Source: Gimesia sp.
GTDB taxonomy: Bacteria > Planctomycetota > Planctomycetia > Planctomycetales > Planctomycetaceae
Direction of reading: 5' to 3'
Assembly (NCBI GenBank): GCA_002706765.1
Contig: PAJV01000013.1
Span: forward strand, 124,001 to 188,000
DNA: 64,000 nt
In this document: positions 35,402 through 44,432 of the stretch, one piece after another
Numbering within the stretch: the first letter of the stretch is position 1
How the letters are laid out: every line of letters starts with the position of its first letter
Program-made: the position numbers and the translations under genes
The notes under the pieces: generated by a model
What the model saw: only the letters and a program-made list of their open reading frames with translations
What the model was told of the DNA's origin: nothing
Database searches by the model: none

Positions 35402-35904
35402 TTTCGCTGATATCAGTTCATAAGTCCCGGCTGCTTTTGTAACTGGAGCCGGGCTTTGATCTTGCGCGACTGCACAAACTGGACTTGACCGCTGCGCGCC
35501 GCTGCCGAGGATAAGCACCAAAGTGAGTCGCGCGCGTGACCAGTTTACAGTGCACTGAAACACGGGCCACTTGTTCTGACTCTTCACTACAAAAGAGCCT
35601 GTTTTTTCCAGATTTGCACTGCCTGAAACACCACCCGTTCGTGATGGTAGCCTGCGGGTCGCCGCACATCGCAAAGCTTCGCCCCGGTACCGCCCCGACC
35701 TCGCCGCAGGTCGGTTCTCTGTCAACCCGTATCGCCACATGATATTGTTTATCCCCCTTGACGCCCCCACGCCCTTCCCGAAAATAATCCACCATGCAAC
35801 GAAACCACAGAACCACTGATCGAACAAAAAATCAAACATCAGCATGAACCCCACAACAATAACAAAATTTCAATGTCCTCTTACCAGTCCAGGTGGCCCC
35901 GGCG

Positions 35905-36237
35905 GGTGGCACAGTTGGCTTGTCCAACGGTGCTCAGTGAACCAGTTCCCGCTTGCAAGGCAGGATATCACCGGGTGCCATCTGTCCGCTTGCCCGACAG
36001 TGCCCGAAAAACCAGCCCCCGCACATAAATCAAGGGTGAGCCCGAATGCAATTCGGGCCGAGCGGAGCGAGCAGGAGGTCGCAGCTGCCACGATCAATCC
36101 AGAATCAAGCTTCCCATACCCATTCGACACGGCCGGCCAAGCCGGCCATGCCACCCGGAAACCTGAATATTAAGTGCAATGTTTCCTCCAATATCAGACG
36201 AGCCCGTGCCACTGTTCGGCTTGTCCAACGGTGAAGG
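35905..36237 (+). repeat. Three related short repeats (GTGCCA...CTTGTCCAACGGTG)
   Basis: Related stretches begin at about 35905 (GGCACAGTTGGCTTGTCCAA), at about 35974 (GTGCCATCTGTCCGCTTGCC) and at about 36205 (GTGCCACTGTTCGGCTTGTC). They share the GTGCCA-like start and the CTTG...CC...GTG end at a similar spacing. Confidence 0.5.
36034..36148 (+). repeat. Dispersed palindromic repeat, copy A
   Basis: GGGTGAGCCCGAATGC / ATTCGGG, the GAGCGGAGCGAGCAGGAGG tail with GTCGCAGCTG, then GGCCGGCCAAGCCGGCC about 60 nt later. The parts recur in the same order in copies F and G. Confidence 0.65.
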
Positions 36238-36380
36238 TGCTCACGTCCCTTACAAGTTTCACAAAGCATTATAAAAGAAGTGCCCCACCCCCCGCAGATG
36301 AAAATCCCGAACCACTGAATGATCTATTAGTGGTATCAGTACTCACCATAGAACATCCCATATGAATCTGGTCTGAAAGA

Positions 36381-36430
36381 ACGGGTAGCCCCGGATGCAA
36401 TCCGGGGTGAGCGCAGCGAACAGGAAACGG
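36381..36430 (+). repeat. Dispersed palindromic repeat, copy B (short)
   Basis: GGGTAGCCCCGGATGC / ATCCGGGG followed by GAGCGCAGCGAACAGGAAAC. It is the short form without the GGCCGG part. Confidence 0.6.
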
Positions 36431-36475
36431 TCAGAGCAAGCATTCAAATCAGGGTACACTACCGACCCCTTCAAT

Positions 36476-36528
36476 GTAGGGGTCGACCCATGTGTCGACC
36501 CGCCTGGTGAGGTTCAAACCAGTTTCAC
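36476..36528 (+). repeat. GGGTCGACCCATGTGTCGACCC repeat, copy 1
   Basis: TAGGGGTCGACCCATGTGTC, then GACCCGCCTGG and CAAACCAGTTTCAC. The inner GGGTCGA...TCGACCC is an inverted repeat. It recurs almost unchanged at 38352-38406, in each case about 45-70 nt after a short copy of the palindromic repeat. Confidence 0.65.
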
Positions 36529-36671
36529 CCCGCAACGGGAACTAATTAAATGCTTGAATTGGAATTTTCTACCACGAAAGGACACGAAACCACACGAAAG
36601 TAAAAAGGGTGAGCCCGTATGGTATCATCTGATACACTCGTCATGTCATGTACCCGTGGGCTACAACGCGG

Positions 36672-36992
36672 TTATAAATCGGCATCCTCGATTTCATCCT
36701 GCCTCAGATTAAGGCGGGCGGCGTGACGAATGCTGATGACAAATACAAATGGTTCTCTGATTGTAAAAATGATACGAAAAGGACCGTAAAGAGTCTGACG
36801 AATTTCCTGATCGGTGAATTCATTTTCAGGGGCAAAACCACATGCTTCAGGAAACTGTTCAAGGGAAGAGAGTTTTATTTCCAGACCAGTTTTCCAGGTC
36901 CTGGGATCTGCAGGACCGTGTTGGCGGATATAGGCATAGATTTTTCGAACATCAATCTCTGCCCGTTTTGACAACTCGACACGATAAGTCAT
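36672..36992 (-). CDS. RelE/ParE-family toxin
   Basis: The 106-residue protein has the ParE/RelE fold pattern: YRVELSKRAEIDVRKIYAYI, a central GLEIKLSSLEQFP helix, and the strand pair RQTLYGPFRIIFTI and FVFVISIRHAAR near the end. Such toxins cut ribosome-bound mRNA or block gyrase; this one cannot be assigned. It follows the antitoxin gene with a 4-nt overlap. Confidence 0.85.
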   Translation of the reverse strand: MTYRVELSKRAEIDVRKIYAYIRQHGPADPRTWKTGLEIKLSSLEQFPEACGFAPENEFTDQEIRQTLYGPFRIIFTIREPFVFVISIRHAARLNLRQDEIEDADL

Positions 36993-37237
36993 TCGTTTTC
37001 AAGTTCAGCCAGGACATCACGAAACGGGCGTGTACGGCCGGCATCGATATCCGCCAGCCCCTCTTGAATTGCTTCCAGTGAAGCGGAGAGCTCTGCGTCA
37101 GTGCCCACGCCCATCATGTCTCGATAAACTTCCATCGACATCAGAACGTACTTTCGACCATCCTCATCCACTTCCAATAATCCATGGGACTGAGCAAGGG
37201 CGCGACGTTGTTCTTCTGTAAGGCGTGGTTTAATCAT
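36989..37237 (-). CDS. Antitoxin of the RelE/ParE-type pair
   Basis: The protein starts MIKPRLTEEQRRALAQSHGL, then VLMSMEVYRDMMG and a C-terminal tail TRPFRDVLAELENE. It resembles Phd/RelB-like antitoxins with an N-terminal DNA-binding part. The ATG at 37237 is preferred over a longer frame. The operator would lie just upstream, where AATCATGTCATGATTAT is palindromic around the start codon, a site for self-repression. Confidence 0.75.
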   Translation of the reverse strand: MIKPRLTEEQRRALAQSHGLLEVDEDGRKYVLMSMEVYRDMMGVGTDAELSASLEAIQEGLADIDAGRTRPFRDVLAELENE

Positions 37238-37409
37238 GTCATGATTATACTTGAGTGAGAACCTGTTTGTCACGAGAAGTTTCGTAAAGTGAAATCTGAA
37301 AAGACATTAATCCCATCAGTGCCTCTACCATTGACCTGATTACAATATCGTGTCATCCTCATTAAGTTGTGATTCTCAAATACGATGTGAATGATGGATT
37401 CTGCAACCC

Positions 37410-37667
37410 ATGGCCGATCTCAAAAGCATACGTCTGATCTACCTCAAAGGCCTTCTATTCCTGATGATTCTACTGTTTGCCACGGGTTTGATCATTGCTC
37501 AGACCCGTTCCTGGCAGATAGCATTGTTACTCCTGCTCATCATCTGGTCCTCCGCCAGGCTCTACTACTTCATGTTTTACGTCATCGAAAAATACATCGA
37601 TCCCGACTATAAATTCGCCGGCATCACTTCCTTTCTGCAGTACCTGGTTTCGAAAAAAAATAGCTGA
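37410..37667 (+). CDS. Small membrane protein, 85 aa
   Basis: Two hydrophobic segments, LKGLLFLMILLFATGLIIAQ (about 13-32) and WQIALLLLLIIWSSARLYYF (about 35-55), then a short soluble tail. It lies 19 nt before the barstar-like gene and is probably co-transcribed with it. No family recognised. Confidence 0.6.
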   Translation: MADLKSIRLIYLKGLLFLMILLFATGLIIAQTRSWQIALLLLLIIWSSARLYYFMFYVIEKYIDPDYKFAGITSFLQYLVSKKNS

Positions 37668-37686
37668 CACACAGAATTGAAATGCT

Positions 37687-38172
37687 ATGGAAAAGGAACT
37701 TGATTACCAGATTCTGGCTGATGGGCCAGTCACGAAATACTATTCTATCGAATTGCTTGATCAGCATCAAAACTGGTTTTCGGAGCACGGTTATCAGATT
37801 TATTGCTTTGATGCGAAGACGTGGTATTCCCGGGATAATTTCTATAGCGACATCCATGATGGTTTTGAATTTCCAGAATATTTCGGCAGGAACTGGGATG
37901 CGTTCAATGACTGTATTAGTGATATGGTTTCTGAAAACGGGAAAGTATTAGTGGTCATCAAGAATTTCGATCGCTGGCATCAGGAAGACCTCAGCAGTGC
38001 AATGTTATTTCTGAACTATATGGTGCATCAAACGTATCAGTTTCTGCTGGAAGGCAAGCGGTGGATTACCTTGATTCAGAGTAATACACCTTCATTGGAT
38101 GTATCAGACGCTGGGGCCATGCCAGTTTATTGGAATCGGAAAGAATGGATGAATAAAGATCGAGGGCTCTAA
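37687..38172 (+). CDS. Barstar-family protein
   Basis: The 161-residue protein contains the barstar core from about residue 38: YQIYCFDAKTW..., then FEFPEYFGRNWDAFNDCISD (the family FP.YFG.NWDAL motif) and a C-terminal sheet. Barstar inhibits the RNase barnase by a tight complex. No barnase-like RNase (Ribonuclease/N1 type) is visible nearby, so it may serve as an immunity protein against a toxin encoded elsewhere. A small membrane protein lies just upstream. Confidence 0.8.
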   Translation: MEKELDYQILADGPVTKYYSIELLDQHQNWFSEHGYQIYCFDAKTWYSRDNFYSDIHDGFEFPEYFGRNWDAFNDCISDMVSENGKVLVVIKNFDRWHQEDLSSAMLFLNYMVHQTYQFLLEGKRWITLIQSNTPSLDVSDAGAMPVYWNRKEWMNKDRGL

Positions 38173-38260
38173 CCTGCAATATGATATGCATTAACAAAGG
38201 GGACAGCCGACCGGACAGCCTTCATTGCGAGATAATTTTCCCATCAATCTAAAAGCAGAA

Positions 38261-38307
38261 AGGGTAACCCCGGATGCAATCCGGGGTTGTCGCAGACAAC
38301 AGGAAAC
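38261..38307 (+). repeat. Dispersed palindromic repeat, copy D (short)
   Basis: GGGTAACCCCGGATGC / ATCCGGGG, then GTCGCAGACAACAGGAAAC. Close to copy B. Confidence 0.6.
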
Positions 38308-38351
38308 TCTCAGGGCAATAGTTCAATTCAGAACAAAAAAACTACCGTTCA

Positions 38352-38406
38352 TCGTAGGGGTCGACCCATGTGTCGACCCGCCTGGCGATCTGCAAACCAG
38401 TTTCAC
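38352..38406 (+). repeat. GGGTCGACCCATGTGTCGACCC repeat, copy 2
   Basis: Matches 36476-36528 through GTAGGGGTCGACCCATGTGT, CGACCCGCCTGG and CAAACCAGTTTCAC. Confidence 0.65.
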
Positions 38407-38481
38407 ACCACAATGGGCACAGAAAAGCCCCGCTATCTTCCATTATCAACCACGAAAAATCCGAAACCACCCAAAGAAAAA

Positions 38482-38602
38482 TGGGTGAGCCCGGATGTAA
38501 TCCGGGCCGAGCGTAGCGAGCAGGAGGTCGCAGCTGACTCGTACAAATACAGAACCGAGCATCCTATACTTTCCCGACACGGCCGGACGAGCCGGGCTGT
38601 TA
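38482..38602 (+). repeat. Dispersed palindromic repeat, copy F (long)
   Basis: GGGTGAGCCCGGATG / ATCCGGGC, GAGCGTAGCGAGCAGGAGG with GTCGCAGCTG, then CACGGCCGGACGAGCCGGG. This is the long form, as in copies A and G. Confidence 0.65.
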
Positions 38603-38633
38603 TCAACCAGACTGAGAGACGAGAGCAATAACC

Positions 38634-39149
38634 ATGTTCCAACCCACAATCTATCCCATTCAGACCATCGGTGGCGGCTCCCTGTCGGTGATGGCCAGGC
38701 CGGTTGCCGGGGAATGGATTGACGACGAATTTGCCGGGATCGCGCGGCTGGGAATTTCGCATATCGTCTCCCTGCTCGAAGCTCAGGAATCCATCGAAAT
38801 CGGTCTGGAAGACGAACCCCGGCTCGCAGAACAGCATGGCATGTTATTTACTTCGTTTCCCGTTGCGGATCGCTGTCTGCCTGCATCGGTCGAAGCATTT
38901 GCGGACTTCACCCGGACACTGTATCACGGTATTCTGGAAGGCAGTCACACGGTCGTACATTGTCGCGCGGGCATCGGCCGGGCCGGGATGACGGCGGCGG
39001 CAATTCTGCTGCACCACGGATTGACCACACCAGAGGCGTTCGCGCTGATCTCAAAGCGGAGACGCGTCCCCGTGCCGGATACTCCCGAGCAGCATCACTG
39101 GATCCTGAAACATGAAAAGCAGATTACAGGGAAAGAGAACATTCTCTGA
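38634..39149 (+). CDS. Dual-specificity/tyrosine protein phosphatase
   Basis: The 171-residue protein has the PTP loop HCRAGIGRAGMT with nucleophile C110 and phosphate-binding R116. The likely general acid is D79 in FPVADR. The fold is the cyclin-dependent-kinase-inhibitor/DSP type, as in other short bacterial phosphatases. It removes phosphate from Tyr/Ser/Thr or other phosphomonoesters; the target is unknown. It stands between the repeat cluster and the tRNA gene, and does not look like part of an operon. Confidence 0.85.
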   Translation: MFQPTIYPIQTIGGGSLSVMARPVAGEWIDDEFAGIARLGISHIVSLLEAQESIEIGLEDEPRLAEQHGMLFTSFPVADRCLPASVEAFADFTRTLYHGILEGSHTVVHCRAGIGRAGMTAAAILLHHGLTTPEAFALISKRRRVPVPDTPEQHHWILKHEKQITGKENIL

Positions 39150-39409
39150 ACTGAAACAGGCCGGCAGCGAGTCTGGTTTCGCATTAATCCGGATAATCGA
39201 TTCCAACCCGGTTTTCTGCGAATGGTTGTCCTAAAATTGCGAGGCGTATGACTGGAAAAAGGGGGACAAAGTCTATAACATACCTGCTTCCCCGTGAGAC
39301 GGGACCGATTCGGAAGCAGTTTTTCCGGGTCCAGAGCCAGAAACTCTGTCTCACACGGTTGATATGAAATTGGCGTAAGTCAATAATAACAAAGGGGATC
39401 GGCTTATAA

Positions 39410-39494
39410 GCCCAAGTGGCGGAATTGGCAGACGCGCTAGATTCAGGTTCTAGTGTCCGTAAAGGACGTGGAGGTTCGAATCCTCTCTTGGGCA
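39410..39494 (+). tRNA. tRNA-Leu (anticodon CAG)
   Basis: The acceptor stem GCCCAAG / CTTGGGC is complete. The anticodon stem CTAGA/TCTAG holds loop TTCAGGT, which gives CAG. The variable arm TGTCCGTAAAGGACG is long, as in class II tRNAs. The T arm GGAGG-TTCGAAT-CCTCT is standard. CCA is not encoded. Confidence 0.95.
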
Positions 39495-39499
39495 TTCAT

Positions 39500-39538
39500 A
39501 AAAAAGACTTCGAGCAAACCAGCTCGGAGTCTTTTTTT
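39500..39538 (+). terminator. Intrinsic terminator after tRNA-Leu
   Basis: AAAAAGACTTCGAGC pairs with GCTCGGAGTCTTTTT. It is followed by further T residues. Confidence 0.8.
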
Positions 39539-39568
39539 ACGGATGGGCCGAAACCGGTCGGGAATCAC

Positions 39569-40264
39569 TTATTGCGGGCACTCGCTCTGCAATTGATTTA
39601 ATGTGAGCTGGCGACTGTTTTGAATGTGCACCGTCATGGCCTTGCGGGTCCATTCTGCATCGCGTTTGCTCAGCCCCTTGAGGATCTGGGTGTGATCGTC
39701 AATGGTCATCTCCAGAACTTCGGTGCTGTAACTGTGCCGCGCCGCTCCGATGATTTCTGTCAATAAATGGAAGTCGCCTACGACGGTTAACATCCGCTGG
39801 TTGTTGACCGCGTTCAGGATGGTCTGATGAAATTTCAGGTCAGACTTGTCAAACCGGGCGGAGACCTCCATCGCCTGTTTTTTGCCGGTCAGCACTGAGC
39901 GATGCAGTATTTGCATGGTGTCGAGGGTTGCCTGTAATGACTTCAACTGTCTGGCAGCAATAAACTGCGAAGCCTTCGCGGCTGCAAATGGTTCGATGGC
40001 TTCTCGCATCTCGTATAATTCGGTCGTGTCCGTAATCGTCGGCCGCTTTACGACAGCTCCCAGTTGAGGCACCAGTTCAATCAAACCTTCACTGACCAGT
40101 CGCCCGACTGCTTCCCGCACGGGAGTGGCGCTCATACCGATCTCGTCTCCCAATGGCCCGTAGCGAACGCGGGCACCCGGTGCAAACTCTCTGTTTAACA
40201 GTTTCTGTCGCAGTACTTCATAAGCGATCTCGGACTGATTTTTTTCTGAAGCTGGCTTTCGCAT
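39569..40264 (-). CDS. GntR-family regulator (FadR/FCD type)
   Basis: The 231-residue protein has an N-terminal winged helix (AYEVLRQKLLNREFAPGARV...GMSATPVREAVGRLVSEGLIEL) and a C-terminal all-helical FCD domain with metal-binding-type residues (EAIEPFAAAKAS, DLKFHQTILNA, HTQILKGL). Such proteins sense acids or sugars. The regulated genes are not obvious; it may repress itself from the palindrome in its promoter. The ATG at 40264 lies in good context. Confidence 0.85.
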   Translation of the reverse strand: MRKPASEKNQSEIAYEVLRQKLLNREFAPGARVRYGPLGDEIGMSATPVREAVGRLVSEGLIELVPQLGAVVKRPTITDTTELYEMREAIEPFAAAKASQFIAARQLKSLQATLDTMQILHRSVLTGKKQAMEVSARFDKSDLKFHQTILNAVNNQRMLTVVGDFHLLTEIIGAARHSYSTEVLEMTIDDHTQILKGLSKRDAEWTRKAMTVHIQNSRQLTLNQLQSECPQ

Positions 40265-40333
40265 TTATACTCTGAACCTGATCTGGCTGAGCGGGGAAGA
40301 TCCCGTCAGTAAAGAACCATCAAACTTTGCATT

Positions 40334-40360
40334 GGTACCCATGATACTGACAATGATACC
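40334..40360. promoter_or_regulatory. Candidate operator of the GntR regulator
   Basis: GGTACCCATGATACTGACAA then TGATACC: an imperfect palindrome about 70 nt upstream of the GntR start, with GGTA...TACC ends. Binding by the GntR protein is inference. Confidence 0.35.
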
Positions 40361-40695
40361 TCGTTGTAGTCTTTTTGTTCACTTTTTTGCAACGACACAC
40401 TGTCACAGATCGACAGAAATACCATGATCCACAACCAGGTTGATGTTTCGAGGGAAAACAAACGAGCCGCTTAACTTAAACTCGTCAATCAGTGTCAGCA
40501 AGTATAGTATGCCAGAATATTCTCAGGAATTTTCTTTGCAAGTCGCGGCAAAGTCTATAGACTTTAGGTATGGCTCACTGCTTGCCTTGATTCTGGCAGA
40601 AGCATCAGGTGAGAACAAGAGCCCCATTCTTTGCGATTCAGCATTCATTCTCTTTCTGCCTGACCTGCATTTTTCAATGCGAAAGGACGAGTCTC

Positions 40696-41637
40696 ATGAA
40701 GCGTCATCACGTCAGCGTTCGCGGCTTTACTCTGATTGAGTTACTGGTGGTGATTGCCATCATCGCCATTTTGATTGCCCTGCTGTTGCCGGCTGTCCAG
40801 CAGGCGCGGGAAGCAGCTCGCCGCAGTACCTGTAGAAACAATCTGAAACAACTGGGACTGGCAATTCACAATTATCATGAAACACACCGGGTGTTTCCTC
40901 CCGGATATTGTGGCGATCCGAACAACAGCTGCTCGGTGGTGGATGCTTCCAATAACGGCTGGGGCTGGGGAGCATTTATTCTGCCGTTTATCGATCAGGC
41001 GAATCTGTATAATCAACTCGGGGTGGGCCAGGTGAAACAGGCGGTGTGCAGCGTTCCGACAGGCCCCCAGGCTGCAGCGACCGTCGGCAGTGCCGATTTA
41101 CAGAAGACAGCCATTCCCGTTTACATGTGTCCGACGGCCACCGATCCGCTGATTAACCCGGGACGCGTTTCCGGCGGACATGCCAAATCAAACTATGCCG
41201 GCATAGCAGGCATCGACTGGACGGGAGTCGATACGACCACAGGATTCAAAGCGATTTTTGTCGACGGAACAAAATATGTAACACGAATGCGAGACTTTAT
41301 CGATGGATCGAGTAACACCTTTGCGGTCGGCGAAAAGTACCGACGCGATATCGACGGAACCTTAACGACCCAGGTGGCGGGGGAATATTATGGCGCTGTC
41401 TGGGTGGGGATTGCCCCCGATGTCCGCGCAGCCAACGTTGTCGGGCAACTGGCCCCGACCGGATCGTCCTACGCCGTGAATGGCGGTTCTGTGAATGCGT
41501 TTGCCAGTCAGCATACCGGCGGCGCGCATTTTTTATTCATCGATGGACGGGTTCAGTTTATCAGTGAGAATATGGACCAGGATAAACTGTCTGCCATTGC
41601 CACGGGAAATGATGGCAAGGTCGCCAACATCGAGTAA
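40696..41637 (+). CDS. DUF1559 prepilin-like protein
   Basis: The 313-residue protein opens with a short basic leader and the prepilin segment FTLIELLVVIAIIAILIALL, followed by QQAREAARRSTCRNNLKQLG (the DUF1559 mark). The family end with HFLFIDGRVQFI is near the C-terminus. It is one of the large planctomycete DUF1559 family, thought to be exported by a type II-like pilus or secretion system. The ATG at 40696 is the one that keeps a normal leader. It heads an operon with the lipoprotein and FG-GAP genes. Confidence 0.9.
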   Translation: MKRHHVSVRGFTLIELLVVIAIIAILIALLLPAVQQAREAARRSTCRNNLKQLGLAIHNYHETHRVFPPGYCGDPNNSCSVVDASNNGWGWGAFILPFIDQANLYNQLGVGQVKQAVCSVPTGPQAAATVGSADLQKTAIPVYMCPTATDPLINPGRVSGGHAKSNYAGIAGIDWTGVDTTTGFKAIFVDGTKYVTRMRDFIDGSSNTFAVGEKYRRDIDGTLTTQVAGEYYGAVWVGIAPDVRAANVVGQLAPTGSSYAVNGGSVNAFASQHTGGAHFLFIDGRVQFISENMDQDKLSAIATGNDGKVANIE

Positions 41638-41766
41638 TAGCTGAGCCACAGTCGCAGAAATCCGACCAGTGCAGCACGCGTTGCCGCTGGGTCGGTTTCT
41701 GCTGCACTGACGCGGGTGATCGCAGTCAGTCTCACAAAAACAATCTCAATCACAGCAGGCACAACT

Positions 41767-42180
41767 ATGAGACGAAGATTGAAGACAGCGCTGTTCCTGG
41801 TTATCCCGGGATTATTACTGTCTGCATGCCGTTCCCGCCCGGATGATCAACCGCAACTGGGAAAAGTGAAAGGGCTGGTGACGCTGGACAGCTCTCCCCT
41901 GGAAGGGGTGCTGGTACAGTTTACGCCTGAGGAAGGCCGGGGCTCGCAATCGTTGACAGACAAGGACGGACGGTATGAATTGATGTATGTGTACCCCACG
42001 ATGGGAGCGAAGGTGGGACCGCACACCGTCACGATCAGCACTCCCCCCGTCGATGATTCTGATCCGGAAGCTCCCAAAGTCAAAGAAGTGGTGCCCGAAA
42101 AATATCGTAAGAACTCGATTCTGAAAGCAGACGTCAAAGCCGGGGAGAACGATATCAGTTTTGACCTGCAGACCAGGTAA
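41767..42180 (+). CDS. Small lipoprotein with carboxypeptidase-regulatory-like fold
   Basis: The 137-residue protein has a lipoprotein signal (LVIPGLLLSAC), then a beta-sandwich of the CarboxypepD_reg type: VKGLVTLDSSPLEGVLVQFT, SLTDKDGRYELMYVYP and VGPHTVTIST. It is the usual partner of DUF1559 proteins in planctomycetes. The ATG at 41767 is chosen for the normal signal peptide. It starts 130 nt after the DUF1559 stop. Confidence 0.8.
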   Translation: MRRRLKTALFLVIPGLLLSACRSRPDDQPQLGKVKGLVTLDSSPLEGVLVQFTPEEGRGSQSLTDKDGRYELMYVYPTMGAKVGPHTVTISTPPVDDSDPEAPKVKEVVPEKYRKNSILKADVKAGENDISFDLQTR

Positions 42181-42213
42181 AATAAAAATCAGATGCGCTG
42201 CAAGGAGACTCTT

Positions 42214-44244
42214 ATGCCGTGGAAACCAAAAGGCATGATCAGATGCGTGCTCCTGTTAGTGACTTTCACAGTCTGGGGCCATGGACTGAAATCAGCAGCA
42301 GGAGATGACCAGAAGGTATCATCCAGCAATACGGGTTACTTTACTCCCGCGCATCCCGTTCCCGTTTCGAAAAAAATCGAGTACGGGCAACTCGGGAGAG
42401 GAGAGGATTATCGGTCCATCGTGGTGGGGGCAGCCGATGTTTACGGTTCGGGACCATACGACCTGTTTGTTTTCCCCGACAGGCTGTTTCCTTTTCGTGG
42501 ATTCAGTGAGGGTGGCGTGCCCGTCTATAGGAAGCCTGTCAAAATCACCGGTTCCGCATTGAACGGGACGATTTTTACAGGTCCCGATAAAACGATCTAT
42601 GGTCTGTTTGCCGCTGGCAAAAAAATTCGCCTCTGCAAATTTGATCGCGATAAAACAGAATTTCAGCAGCAGGCGCTCTCACCCGAACTGGATCTGCCGG
42701 GTGGCATGGGGCGGGCAATGGCCGGGTTTATTGACACGCAGGGGCAGTTTCACGTCTATTGTTCGATCGCCGATGGAAGCAGCTACCGTCCGCCCGGTGA
42801 TCATCACGCAACGACTTACATTCCCTACGATGGTGCCGGATTCTGGCGAGGGAATATTACACGTCGCCAGTTATATCACGTAACCTTTGGTTCTCTGGAT
42901 CTGAAAAAAGTGGAAGCGGTTTCTCGCGCAGGGCAGGGGCCCGGAGAATTCCTGTTTAACCTGGGGGGCATGACGGTCGTTCATCTGGGAGAAGATCATC
43001 CGCCGGCGCTGGTGACCAGCGATAAGCCGGGCGTGATCCGCTGCTTCGCAATTGACCCCGAGAACGGCAAACTCTCTCCTCAAAAACTGGTCAACGACCA
43101 GGAGCATGTCGGCTTACGGCATCCCGTGATTAATGCGAATCTGTGTGCAGTCCCCGATCCCGAAACGGGGCTCTCGAACCTGATCGTCGGTGATACCGGG
43201 CGGGTCTGGTTCTATCGCTGTTCCGGCCAGTTCGCGCCAAACGGCTCTCCGGTTTATGAATCAGTGTGTCCCGTATTGAGGGAAGACGCCCACCTCTGCC
43301 TGGGGGAACTGCCCGTCATCAGTCCGGGAGATGTAGACGGCGATGGCTTGACCGATCTGATCGTCGGCAATGATGCGGGGCAACTGTTGTTTGTCAAAAA
43401 CATTGGTGACCAGGCACGAGTGGAGTTCGCGCAACCGCAATCCGTGCCAGTGGGTGGCAAGCCGCTGAACATCAAAGCCGGTTACCGCGGTTCCATCCAG
43501 GGGCCCGGCGAGGGGATGTGGGGTTATACCTGTCCCACACTTTATGACTGGAACGGCGACGGGCGGCTGGACGTGATCCTGAACAGCATCATGGCGGACT
43601 ATATGCTGTTGCTGCAGGAGCCTTCTGAAGACGGTGTTGCTTTTTCAGAACCGAAGCCCCTGTATTGTGACGGATTGCAGATGCATCTGGCATGGAGAAG
43701 TCAGCCGGCCATTACAGACTGGGGCACGCCAGGTCGTCTCTGCCTGATCGCACTGGATGAACAGAACCTGTTAAGGCGGTTCTGGAGGATCGATAATCAG
43801 AATGTGGAGCGCGGCGAATTACTCACGCTCAAAGATGGCACGCCGATTACCGCCAACGTGGATGAAGCCGCTGGCCAGACCGGACGCGCCAAACTGGTGG
43901 CGCATGACTGGGACCAGGATGGGAAAATCGATCTGTTGATCGGTGCCTCCCGGGGCCTGTCCTTCCCGGCTTCAAAATCCACTTACCTGCCCAGTGGTTA
44001 TTTATTGACGAGGCAGGCTTCGATACTGTTTTTACGGAACATCGGCAGTAACGCGGAGCCGGTCTTTGATTATGTCAGGCAACTCGACTTTCAGGGGAAA
44101 CGGATCGGACTGGGAATTCATTCCTGCTCTCCTGCGCCGGTTGACTTTGGTCGGGGAGTGGTCGATCTGCTGGTGGGAACTGAGAACGGAACGATTCACT
44201 ATTACCCGCGCGAAACACTTTCGGTTTCCACGCTGCCCGACTGA
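42214..44244 (+). CDS. Exported FG-GAP/VCBS repeat protein
   Basis: The 676-residue protein has a signal peptide (MIRCVLLLVTFTVWGHGLKS) and calcium-binding FG-GAP-type repeats, for example DVDGDGLTDLIVGNDAGQLL, DWNGDGRLDVIL and DWDQDGKIDLLIG. It probably forms a beta propeller at the cell surface. The function in this operon is unknown. The ATG at 42214 has AAGGAG 7 nt before it. It is the third gene of the DUF1559 operon, 33 nt after the lipoprotein gene. Confidence 0.8.
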   Translation: MPWKPKGMIRCVLLLVTFTVWGHGLKSAAGDDQKVSSSNTGYFTPAHPVPVSKKIEYGQLGRGEDYRSIVVGAADVYGSGPYDLFVFPDRLFPFRGFSEGGVPVYRKPVKITGSALNGTIFTGPDKTIYGLFAAGKKIRLCKFDRDKTEFQQQALSPELDLPGGMGRAMAGFIDTQGQFHVYCSIADGSSYRPPGDHHATTYIPYDGAGFWRGNITRRQLYHVTFGSLDLKKVEAVSRAGQGPGEFLFNLGGMTVVHLGEDHPPALVTSDKPGVIRCFAIDPENGKLSPQKLVNDQEHVGLRHPVINANLCAVPDPETGLSNLIVGDTGRVWFYRCSGQFAPNGSPVYESVCPVLREDAHLCLGELPVISPGDVDGDGLTDLIVGNDAGQLLFVKNIGDQARVEFAQPQSVPVGGKPLNIKAGYRGSIQGPGEGMWGYTCPTLYDWNGDGRLDVILNSIMADYMLLLQEPSEDGVAFSEPKPLYCDGLQMHLAWRSQPAITDWGTPGRLCLIALDEQNLLRRFWRIDNQNVERGELLTLKDGTPITANVDEAAGQTGRAKLVAHDWDQDGKIDLLIGASRGLSFPASKSTYLPSGYLLTRQASILFLRNIGSNAEPVFDYVRQLDFQGKRIGLGIHSCSPAPVDFGRGVVDLLVGTENGTIHYYPRETLSVSTLPD

Positions 44245-44324
44245 TCGGCCTGGCTGAAGCGATTCAGGTTTCACTTGTTCTCTCGCGGATACGAACTCCA
44301 ACTCACGACCGAAAAACAAAAACA

Positions 44325-44356
44325 GACCCGCAACCAGAGTGGCGCGGGTCCGTTTT
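44325..44356 (+). terminator. Intrinsic terminator after the FG-GAP gene
   Basis: GACCCGC / GCGGGTC stem with a 12-nt loop, followed by CGTTTTG. Confidence 0.65.
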
Positions 44357-44432
44357 GCATGCATGATTTATTATAAACCCCTGGCCGGGCAGAACCCGAC
44401 CAGAGAGGGATGGTTTACCTTTTCAATTCGAA

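Larger units (their letters stand above)
35402..36671. other. Gene-poor region with dispersed repeats
   Basis: No convincing gene in 1.27 kb. The region carries three copies of a short repeat (35905-36237) and parts of a palindromic repeat family (36034-36148, 36381-36430, 36476-36528). The left part (35402-35900) shows nothing I can name. Confidence 0.5.

Noticed and set aside
33020-35854. A 944-codon open frame antisense to cstA
   Set aside because: It lies fully opposite a well-conserved gene, has a composition typical of a codon-bias shadow (runs of D, N, Q, G), and shows no domain.
40440-40695. Extended N-terminus of the DUF1559 protein
   Set aside because: The long form has no leader logic; the short form starts with a basic leader and the standard prepilin segment.
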